Assembly (NCBI GenBank): GCA_021014325.1
Contig: CM037474.1
Coordinates: 5,398,488-5,462,487 of the forward strand
DNA: 64,000 bases
From: Plazaster borealis
Taxonomy: Eukaryota; Echinodermata; Asteroidea; Forcipulatida; Labidiasteridae
Direction: 5' to 3'
The notes below the pieces were generated by a model. That model was not told the origin of the DNA. It worked only from the letters and a program-made list of their open reading frames with translations, and ran no database searches. The translations under genes and the position numbers were made by a program. Positions 30,001 to 42,000 of the stretch are shown here, one piece after another. Positions within the stretch are counted from its first letter, which is position 1. Each line of letters starts with the position of its first letter.

Positions 30001-33000
30001 GAGACGTGCTGGTGCGACCGAGGCCCGTCGTCGTATCACGCCCCTCGCTGACTCCTTGTGACTTGGCTGGGGACTTGGGGACTGGGGTGGCATCTGCGGA
30101 AATAACAACAAGTAGATGACTGAATTGTTTCCAAGATTTTGCTGTTGTTTTCCCGGCAAGGTTTCATGGTTTTATTTTGGGAGTTCCAATATTAAAGACA
30201 CTGGACACTATTGGTAATTGTCAAAGACCAGTCTCACTTGGTGTATCTCAACATATGCATAAAACAACAAACCTGTGAAAATTTGAGCTCAATTGGTCGT
30301 CGAAGTTGCGAGATAATAATGCAAGAAAAAACACCCTTGTCACACAAAGTTGTGTGCTTTCAGATGCTTGATTTCGAGACCTCAAAATCTAATTCCGAGG
30401 TCTCGAAATCAAATTCGTGGAAAATTACTTCTTTCTCGAAAACTACGTTACTTCAGAGGGAGCCGTTTCTCACAATGTTTTTCACTATCAACAGCTCCCC
30501 ATTACTCGTTACCAAGTAAGGTTTTATGCCAATAATTATTTTGAGTAATTACCAATAGTGTCCACTGCCTTTAATGCAATGCACATAAACAATTTTTAAG
30601 TTTCAAACTTTCCATTTAAGTTGCCAGGGATGAGATTTGACGAATGTGAAAATTCCTGACAATGGCCGATTCCCCCTTCTTCTAGACCCATAACTTCCCA
30701 GATGTTACAATTCAGCAAGTTTACAGACTCTGTGCATCAACAAAAATGCAAAACAACATGTTTGAAAACAGTTAAGACTATTTCTTTCTCCCTTTGTGAC
30801 TGCTTCAATTCTTTCAAGAAAATTTAAAGGCTCAAGGTGATTTTGAGAAAATTCTGTAATCACAAAAATCTTTATCACATACCTGATTTATTTACACCGG
30901 CTTTGATTTCTCCATCCCCCCCCCAAACAATTTTATGTGGGGAAGGAGATGCTGAAATAAATCTCCTTAGGCCGAAAATCCATGTGTCCGTCATGCATTG
31001 CCCATCATGCATAGCACGCAATCCTTTAAAATGAAAATACACGCCAAGCAATGCACAAAATTGTTCACAGATAACAAAGTACGCAATACAGATACTTTGA
31101 ATTATGTGCATTGTTTGGCATGTATTTTCCACCTAAAAATCGTTAGTTTAAAAAAAAAAGCTTTAGGTTACCTTTCTGGAGAGTAGAAACAGACTGGTTG
31201 TCAGCCTCTGTTGATTGTCTTCCACCGGAACCAGTCTCACCACTCGTTGTCTTTGTCTTCATTTTTCCTACAAAATGGCAAATATCATGGGATACCATTC
31301 ATACATGAATAAACACAAGTCAATACTTCAACTTTATTCATAAATACCTGGGACAGCTTATCTATTCTGATTGGCCGAGAGGAGATCATGTGGCCATGTT
31401 TAAACATGCGGTATAAACACGGTGAGTGTTCAAACATGGCCTGAGGAAAATGAGACAAAAGAGGACGCTACCAGATGATTGCGCGGAGTGCAAATTCCAC
31501 ATCCCAAATTACGTATAGGTCGCATATTTTGCTAGCGCAAATTTGAAACTTGCATGCGATAGTTTGAAAATTAAGAACGCAAGGTCTAAACATGCCCAAG
31601 GAGCTACTTAACGCTCAGCATGGATACAAATTCAACGCAGAGTCGAGATGAGCTGAGGCTAAACAATCAGATTTGTTCTCAACTTTTAAAGGTTTTTGGA
31701 TGTTTTTATCTGAAAGGTATTTATGAATATGAATAAAAGAGTAGTGACTCAAGTCTTAAACTCAGTGTTTAAAAGATTGCTGGGTCATGGCCGTACGATA
31801 TAAGGACCTCATCCTTGGCTCGGTCCTTTATTGCATGGCCACGACCCTGCCGTTTTTAAACAGCAGTTTAAGACTGAGTCAGTGTTTAATACCTTGCAGG
31901 GTCATGGCCGTTGGATAAATAACCAAGCCTTCGACTCAGTCTATTATCGCATGGCCACAACCCTGCTGGTTTTAAATGACAGTTTAACACTGAGTCACCA
32001 CTCTTTTATTCCCTTATTATAACCGGACAAACAACAAACAACTTTCATTTCGTTTCATTTATTCTGGTTGTGAAGCCAAGGACTCTCAGAAAAGCGAACT
32101 TAATCACTGTACTAGCCAAGAACCCAATGGAGAGAAGACAAGGAAGGAAGTTTCAGTTTTAGATGTGGGAGGAAAACCCCAGAGAACTATTCCAGGAAAA
32201 AACCCACGCAATCAGGTAGGGACTGAAAACCCAATCCACATAGTGCCCCCTGCGTGATTCAAACCAGGGTCCTAGAGGTGGAAGGCGAGGAAAGATAACA
32301 TGATTTCCTACTCTGTAAAACAGAGTAGGAAATTGTAAAGAACTTGTCAATACAAATAAGAATCTTGAGTAAACATAAGAAGGAAATTTCCCACAATGAC
32401 CATGTACTGGTCTCAACAAGATTTTAACATTATTTCTGCCGGAGTTCATGATGAATGTCCTCATTTTCTTTAAAGTCATTTGTAAAACCACAGTACCTAT
32501 GTCAGGCTCATTGGCAGCGTTGTTCTCCAGGACCAGAGCCAGACGAATGGCAACCTCAGCCGTCACTCCAGAGTCCATGGTGCTAATCCCACACCAGTAC
32601 ATCACCTCGTGGACAATGCTCAGGATGTGAACCCACTAAACAATCACACAAAAGGAACGTTTCAGCATTATCAGACAGCATCAACACCTGATGCAACTTA
32701 TCATTTCATTTCATTTATAAAGTATTTGAAGAAGAAAAAAGCGTGCACGCGTACACTTTAATACATGTATGGTTGGGACCAAAGTGGTGGGTCCAGGAAG
32801 TTTGGATATGCGCGACACTTACACAGTCTATTTTTCATTTTTTATTTATTTACTATTTATTATTATTATTATTAAACAAAGTGTCATAGGATCAAAGAAT
32901 CCAAACTGGTCCAAGGTTTATCATATCTTATAAATTTCTACAAAACAGCGATTTTGATGCAATAATTTATCGGAATGATTAAAAACTGATTTTACTTTTT

Positions 33001-36000
33001 TTCTTCTTTGTGTCTTATAGAATCTACTGAATACAAGGTATAATAAGTGTTACATTTGCTCAAGGGATTTGGAACATCATTTGTTTCATACCCTACACCA
33101 ATGTCTATAAAAAATATCGGGCATATTAATCAGGTGGAATTTGAACCCATGACCTTTGTGATTCTAGAAAAGACATCTCACCACTAGACCACCGAGCTTA
33201 CTCAGTAGCTAGAGGCAGCTCGAATCCACTTTGAATACACCATTGTTAACATTTTGTTTTTTTCTTACCACATTCAAAAGTGACACAACAAAATCATCCT
33301 TGGTGCTGCTGCAATATTTTGATAAATTTCTACAAAGACACTGACAATGTTCCCTCTCCAATCAACTCACTTTATTAGGCTGATCGATCTTCTGCAGGTA
33401 CTTCACACTGTCTGATGCTCCGGTCTGGACCTTCTGGAAGACGGACTTGCAACGATTCCACAGGAAGAGTGTAGCATCAGCTACCATGTCTCTATCAACA
33501 GATTCCTGGAAAAAATAATCAATGTATTAAAGGGTCTGTACACGTTTGGTAATGACTCTGAAAATTTATGGCAATGAAAAGTTACTTGGTAAGAAGTACA
33601 GCAGCTTTGGATACCGTAATTTTCGGATTATAAACCGCGGTTTATACGTTGATTTTGACCTTTTTTTGAACTCCTGCGGTTTATGCGCCGGGCGGCTTAT
33701 ATGCCAACATATTAATATTGTAGAAAGAAAAAAAAACAGCGTACATTTTTTTAAGAAAGATCGTTTGTAAAATAAATATTCTAAAAACAAATACACAAAA
33801 CAGACAGGAAAAAATCATACACCGCCAAACTCACTCTGAAAATTGTCCGCCGTTACAAGGCCTTGCCTCGTTTTTATTCCTAGATGAATGGGTCAGAAAA
33901 AGTCCCATTTTTTACTCCATAGTTTTTTAAGGAAATCTGTCTGTTCAACAAGACCGTTTTTTTGTCCATATTTATGAACACTTTGAACATCAAAATGATG
34001 TTAGTCCAGCGGCTTTTGAAAATAATTGTCATCCTCGGACCCATCATATAATCTGTAATGTCTCATAATATAGTGGGGTCGATCACAAGGCACGATTGTG
34101 AGTACGAGGTGCGAGATAGCTGCAAAAGAAATATAGTCGGGTTGCCCTTCCACACAGAGAAAAATCACACGCTAAATGTCATTGCAAAATGGCTTACTTC
34201 TGGGTACCGGCTGCCATAGTAAATGCGTGTACAGACATCGTTCTGAATAATAAATAAACGCACGCCGGAGATGGGTGCATGCTTTTTAGAGCAGACTTTG
34301 ATACGACTCGTGTGTGCTGCCGCTGCCAACTAATCGCAGGTTTTGGAGAAATAAATTGTTTTGATTGTTTTAACGGTAATAAATACACACGTTAATTAGG
34401 AGTTTACAATGAGTTTTTCTCTTATTTCAAGGACAATTTTAATAATTATAATATATAAATTTATGCCGGTCGGAACTTGTTAACTTTGAATTCGATCCCC
34501 GGTCATTTAAAGCTGGGGCCGGTCAGGACCAACCGGCGCCGACCGTGGTAGCTACAACGTAGCAGTTGTCACAATAATGATACAAATAAAAAAGAAATAT
34601 GCCCACTTGCTGTAGACCATCCTAATACACCATTACAAAAACGATCAATGGTGTTAACTTTAATACATTTTGACTTTATTGCGACGCAACTCGCACTTTG
34701 TGGCGACGTACAATGACTGATGTGCCGCCCGCCAGTCATTGCACATCGCCACAAAGGACCGCAAATACGCACGGCCTCTCTCCTGTGTGCGCTCGCGACT
34801 GCGGTTTATATGCCGGGCGGCTTATACGCTGACACCTAAATCTTATTTTTTATTTTTTGGGGCATTGCGGTTTATACGCCGGGCGGCTTATAATCCGAAA
34901 ATTACGGTAGTATAATGCATTTTGAGAAACTTTTCACTTTGAAGTACTGCTGTTATGGAAAAAGATATCACTTTTTATCCCAACAAATTTAAGTCTGAGA
35001 AGCGTTACTGACAGTATTGTTTCTCAGATTTTGTATTCCAATTGCACATTACTCTTCCTGCATGGACATAACCGCTCCAGATTTTCGGCAATATCTCAAA
35101 ATCACTACCACCTTTTGAAATGAAGTTTTCACTGTTTTTTGTTTATGTTATATATCTACAACTATATAGGATTGAAACAAGCAGTGGGTTCCAATTACCA
35201 AACGTATACAATTCCTTTAAGCCGTGTTCGCATTGCACTTTCTTGGGGGTAAACTAACCAAGCAAATGGATAACTTTACCATTTTAAGTCCAGTGCGAGC
35301 AGCCCAGTAAAATTTCACCCAGGTAACTTAACCCGAGTCCAATGGGTAGTTTAACCGGTCACCTTCTGCCCAGGTAAACTAACCCTGGTCAAACTAAACC
35401 GAGCCAGAAAGTCCAGTTGCAGGAATGGGCCCCTACTTCATGGCTGAAGTCACTCATACTGGATGAATTCAATCAAAAGCTTGATTTCTGGCTTCTACCA
35501 GTTTGAAAAATGAGCTAATTTTACGCAACTCCATTTTTTCTTCTACCAGTGTGCCTTGTAGCACGGGTACTTGATCGATATGCACATTGGGCCTCCAATG
35601 TTTACCGAGCACTGTTCGTAATGATCTATAGTCTAAGTAAAGTGACGCAGAGGAGAAAAGTATATACGACTTACTGCCATTGGGTCCTTAGCGCATGAAT
35701 AAAGCACCTCGGCCAGTTGCACCATGTCGTCATTCAGTGGTAAAACTGAACGCTGCTGAGGAGCTGTAAACAACAACAAATAAACAATAACAACCACATA
35801 GCATTATATCAATAGCATGGGACACAAATAAATGCCTATTGGTTTTGAACCCTGCTTATTGCAACAAGTTCTAAAACAATATTGTTCATTTGATTTAGTT
35901 TAAGGGTATTATACAGGAAGGATAAAAAACATCATTGTTTAATTTTAGTCTAAAAGCTTACTGGTTATCAAGTTCAAACTAGAACCATTTTTTTCTGTGA

Positions 36001-39000
36001 AATATTTCCCTCTGAAATGAAGTCATATTCGAGAAAACTGTACCTGAAAACCTAAAAAGACATGCAACAGCTAATTTCGGTTGTTGCAATTAAAATTAAG
36101 GACAATGTGTTTACATGCTGAAAATTGTACAAGGTTTTTCACTATTTTCTTCCGACTCACACGGATTAAGCCACGAAATATGGTTGATCACACAACACAT
36201 GAACACTGTCTGTGACTATTTTGTCAGCTCTTCCAATCCTGTATAATACCTTTAAGCCAAGTTGATACAGCCGATGTGACTATAGACCCATTGCATATGG
36301 CGTCACACTCTCAAAAAGGAGGCAGATCATTGGACGATAGCTGTTCTATGTGCGTAAAAACGTGCGCGCGACCTCAGCGTATCTGTAGCGTTTCGCGTTA
36401 TGCAAGGGGGATCTAATGATTTCTATAGATCCGGAACGCACCTCTGAACAATGCGCGTCATTTTGGGTGTCAAAACTCTCTTTTGTGCATGTTTGTATAT
36501 GATTTTGACACCCAAAATGACACCCAGGATAGGCGCATGTGAGTATGCTGCGCGTTGTGCAATGGGTCTATACTTACTCTGTGAACGTGGCAGTGACTGC
36601 GACGGCCCATCAGCAATGCTACTATCTTCAGCATGTGAATAAGGTTTCTTAGATTTCCTGGCAGGGTTAAGAGGATCCATGGCTTGTAGGATCTCAAGAC
36701 TCTTCATCTCGGGGGTGAAGTGCTGATCATTCTGGCTCTGCGTTCAATCAAATAAAGAGATACTTCACATGTAGAAATTGAGGCTTCGTAAAGAGGCGAT
36801 AGATAGCATTCAATTCTTTCCGGTTAAACAAAGGAAAATTGACTAGAGTGGGACTTGAACCTGCGACCTCTGGATTAACGTGCCGGTGCTCTTCCAACTG
36901 ATCTATCCAGCCCTAAGTTGGCAGTCTCCCTATTTTGTCAACATCTTTATTCGGGGGTGCCAGTCGGAAGCCATTCAACCTGTAACTGCTGTATAGACTG
37001 TGCAAGTCTCGCGCGTATCGGATGGAGAAAACACGCCAAACGAAGAACGTTTTTTCTCTGAAATCAAATCTTTGTTATAAATTATATCTAATGACAAAAT
37101 CTGAGCAACACAAATTCTCATTACATGTTTATAAAATCAGTTTTAGTTTTTATAATAAATACACAAATAATGTGTTCAATTATTATTGAAGCAAAATTAA
37201 AACTCTGGAACAAGGAAGCTTATTTGATCTTAACTTTTTCAGAAACCACTTAATTGGATTCGCGATTGTCACTAGGGCGTAACATTAATGCTTGACGCAG
37301 TTTATTGAGGACGCTGAAGCCTCAACAACCATAGACTGCAATGAAAAGGCTTCGCATTGCAATTACTGCATCTGGCGATTATCATCGCGCATCCAAAAAA
37401 GCGTTTACATAAGTTTTGTGATCGGAGGTGAGCACAAAATTCTTAATTTTTTGCAGCAACCGGAAGCTGAGGTCAAGTTTAATTCTCAGGTTTTCTTTGT
37501 TATATTGTTGAATTGATTTTACTTTCATGTTTTTATCACTAAGTATTACATTCCCAACAACATATATATTTTTCATGGTCATAAACCACGTTAAATTAAA
37601 GTAATTGACAAAACAAAATCTTTCCCACGTAATCTCCATATGGTTGGGACCACAATGGTCCGGGAAGTTCAAATCATGCGCAGTCAAATCACTTGCACAG
37701 TCTATACCCAAAAGTTCTAGACTAGTCTTAGAGTACCTGTGATAATTCTGATAGCCAATAATAATTCTGCAGGCTCATTTTTTAACACAATCAATTCTAA
37801 TTGGACAATTAAACTACACGCCAATGATGCAAGTAATGGGTTCATGTTTTCAATAAGATCATGGAGCCGTCTTCAGTGCTTACCTTTAGATATTCCAGGA
37901 CCATTTCCACTAGAGTCTCGTACACCTCCCACTGTTCAAAGTTATACGCCCACTTGACAAACTTGACGACGGCGCCGATCGGCAGGCCGTCCTTAGACTG
38001 GGCAGCCTGATCCATCAGGCTCTTCTTATCGGGTGTCACCCCTCCTAGGCTGACATCGGTGGCTGAGTGGGGGCCACGTGGGTTGTGCCCTCCCCCTCCT
38101 AGAAAACAACCATTCAACAAACAACAGTTTATTATTTGTGGTTCACCCTATATTGGTGCGATATGCAATGTATATTCAGTGCTCCCCCCCAGTCCTGTGG
38201 ACACAACTATACAGGCTGCTGGGATGGGATTCGAACCCACAACCACTACTAATCTAGAGCAGAGGCCGATTTCACTGGGAGCTAAAATGCTTGGGATGAG
38301 TATCAATCTTAATAGACTGTGCAAGTCTCGCGCATATTTGAACTTCCGGGACCATTGTGGTCCCAACCATATGGAGATTTACGTGGGCGAGATTTTGTTT
38401 TGTCAATTATTTTAGTTTAACGTGGTTTATGCCAGTGAAAAATACATATGTTGTTGGGAATGTAATACTTAGTGATAAAAAATATGAAAGTACAATAATT
38501 TCAACAATATCTTGAAGAAAACCCGAAAATTAAACTTGACCTCGGCTTCCGGTTGATGCAAAAAATTAAGAATTTTGTGCTCACCTCCATCACAAAACTT
38601 ATGTAAACGCTTGTTTTGGAAGAGCGACGATAATCGCCAGATGATGTAATTGCAACGCGAAGCCTTTTCATTGCAGTCTATGGTTGTTGAGGCGTCAGCG
38701 TCCTCAAAAACTGCGTCAAGCGTTAATTTACCGCCCGTGTGACCTTCGTGAATCCACGCAAGTGGTTTCTGAAAAGTTAAGATCGAATAAGCATCCTTGT
38801 CCCAGAGTTTTAATTTTGCTTCACTAATAATTAACACATTATTTGTGTATCTATTATAAAAACTAAAACTGATTTTATAAACATGTAATGAGTATTTTTG
38901 TTGTTCAGATTGTGTCATTAGATATAATTTAAAACAAAGATTTGATTTCAGAGAAAATAATGTTCTTCGTTTGACGTGTTTTCTCGTTCCGATACGCGCG

Positions 39001-42000
39001 AGACTTGCACAGTCTATTGCTAAGCAAAGTGTGATGTCACAATACAAATCACTACGGTGATATTGGCGACTCATCTTAAGATGAATCTTAGTGCTAAGTA
39101 AAATCGAGCCCAGGGCCAAATTTCATAGAGCTGCTTAAGCGCAAAAAGTAGCCAAACAAAATTATGCTTACCAGAATAAGGTTACCAGCCAAAATACTAT
39201 GTCACTCGTACAATCTGTGACTGGTATCCTGCTTATTATTGCTTAGCTAAAAATTTGTAAGCAATATTTTCTGCTTAAGAAGCTCTATGAAATCGGGCCG
39301 TGATGTCTTACTAGACATGCTAGACCACTGAGTGTGCCCGGTGACAACAGGCCAGTTGGAATCCTTAATGAAGACAGTTTGTTACCTGTGGGTTTTTTTT
39401 TACTATGAATAACCAACTACAGTTTGTCAGTCTATAAGATCTAAGGCCGGATATCCATGTGTCAACATCATGCGTTGTGGTATTACACTGCAATGCGTAA
39501 AAATGAAAGTACACGCTAAGCAACGCACATAATTCCATGTTTCCGTATTGCGTACCGAGTTATTCGTAAAAATGATGTGCATGGCGTGTATTTTCACTTT
39601 TAAGGATTACGCAAAAAGCATGACAGACACATGGATTTTAAGCCTTTGGGTTTCTACAGTAACTACACTTCTTAAGATATCTCTGTCGGTTTGTAAACTC
39701 CTTCGTAGAAAACAAAATAGCGAATTGAGTGTGACATCTCCGATTAATCAGAATTCAACAGAACTAATTTTTTGAAACCTTGTCCTGACATTACCTGAAA
39801 TAATCTCCAGACCAGCAAAGAACAGCTCCGAGTACGTGTCCAGAATGTGGTCCTCAGTGTCCGGAGCTGCAGGGCTGGTCAGTAAGGTCCGGCGGGTGCT
39901 GTCTGCTAGTGTCTCAATGATGGCCATGAACTGAGCAGCGCTGCCCTCAAACATGTCAGACAGGAGTTTCTCCACGGCAGTGCGAGGCCACGGTAGCTGT
40001 AAGATTTAGACAGAGATGAGATTAAGAGGGATTAAGTAGTGGATTGCTGATGGCTTAACTAACATTTAAAAAAAAATACAAGTTTCATTTTACTTGGAAT
40101 ATTTAGGCAACAGCATATTATTTGTTAACCTCCCTCAATTAATTTTGCCGTAGCAAGAGGCCTTTTTTTTAAAGAGGAACTCCAAGGTAAAATTCAGTTT
40201 CGTAATTCAATCATTTTCCAATCAATAGAGTCCTTATGAAAGTGGGAGGAAAATTTACAAGTCTCTAACCTCACGCTAAAACGTGTAAAATGCAACTGTG
40301 TTTGATACCCTTCAATGCAATGTTTGTCAAAATCAAAAAATGCTTGATGACGTCACATTTCAAATACATCTTCTGTACCTGAACACTGTGAGAATTGTTA
40401 GTTCTTACCTGACTTTTGATGATGTTCAATCAAAACGACATTTTGACTGGTGCAAAAAACCCTCTTTCTAATGTACAGACCCATTTATTTTTAATGTTCA
40501 ATGACGTCATGTTTCAAATTTCGCTCTGAAAGAGTATCAAATAAAATGACATTTTACACCGTTTTAACGTGAGGTTAGAGACATGACATTTTTTCTCCAC
40601 TTTCATCATAAGAAATCTATTGGAAAATGAGTGCATCACAAAACTTAATTTGACCTTGGAGCCCCTCTTTAACACTCAAGCTCCAACTCTGAATTGATTC
40701 AAAGCATAAAGTAATACATTTGTTCGTTAATATTTTTTTAATTCATTAATCAAATACAATCTGCCTTAACAAATGTGTACACATTAAATAATCAAAATGA
40801 GATTTGAATTTATACAGAGCGGTCAGTGAAAACTTGATCTACATGCACTGAATAACATTCCTTGCCGTTTCATGCATTAAAATACCTGTTCATTAACATG
40901 TTATTTCATTGATTGGTCAGTGAATGATCATGTGACATTGGGTCATGAAGTCAATTGATGAGGTCAATCAGACCGCTATATAAATGGAAAGGTAAAAAAA
41001 TGAACCACGTGTAAAAAGCGACTACTTTTGTCAGTTGTGTTTTTATTTGTGCATTAATTGCCAGTTGCTCATAAAATATGGACGTGTCCGAATTGGTAGC
41101 TACGGCTACAGCTATGGCTGGATCGCCGCGTCATCGTGTGTTGAAGTATAGGACGTCCTTAGCAACAACCTTAGCAACAGTCTAGCCCTAGCCAAGAGCT
41201 GCCAACATTTTCATCTTGGAATCAGGGAGATTTTTTACAACAAACACGGAGATACTTAGAATTACATTCAACATAATCAGGGAGATTTTCAAATTTGTTT
41301 ATCTAAACTTGGAAAGAACTAATTCATTTTCAGGGAACTTTCTGTTGAATCAGAGAGAGTTGGCAGCTCTGCTAGCCATAGCCACCAATTCGGATACAGC
41401 CTTGGTCTGTTATTGTCTCTCAGTGAATTTCTATGTAGCTCAAAAGTTAGAATTTGGGTTACTAAAGAGAATAAGACAAGTAAGTGTTTATTACGATTTT
41501 TCTATTAAGGAAATTGGCCGTGGGCATAGTTTAATTTTAAACTTGGTAATATCTTCAATATCTTCACCACACGGAGGCCACAGAGGCCATGGCTTCTGTT
41601 GCCCCTGGTCTTGGCCTTGGTGCCCCTTCAAACGTTTCCCATAGCTTTTAAGATTTTCCAAGGGAAGTGCCCTTTGTAAAATGTAAATGGCCTTGCCCTC
41701 TCAGAGTTGAAATTCCAGGCCTGTATCTTTCAAAAAAAAAATATGAGAAAAAAAAAAAAAAAACGATTTTTAATCATAGGAAGTCTTTTCTAAAGCTGAG
41801 ACTTTTTGTTGAGATTTACAAATTTGAAAACTTGCCAAAAACCTGTAGAGGGAAAGGTCAAAGGGTAGAGGGGCATGATGGAGAGGTCATCAGAAGAGGA
41901 TGAGGGGGGTTGGGGTGGGCTACTCACACTTCCTTGTTTTTTCACAAGATCATCAAGTCTCTGTTTGGAGCTTTTGTGCCAGATAAGACGGCCGTCACTG

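Noticed and set aside
38469..39119. 216-codon frame as a transposon protein
   Set aside because: The inverted sister copy has a shifted and stopped frame, and no transposase motif is visible.
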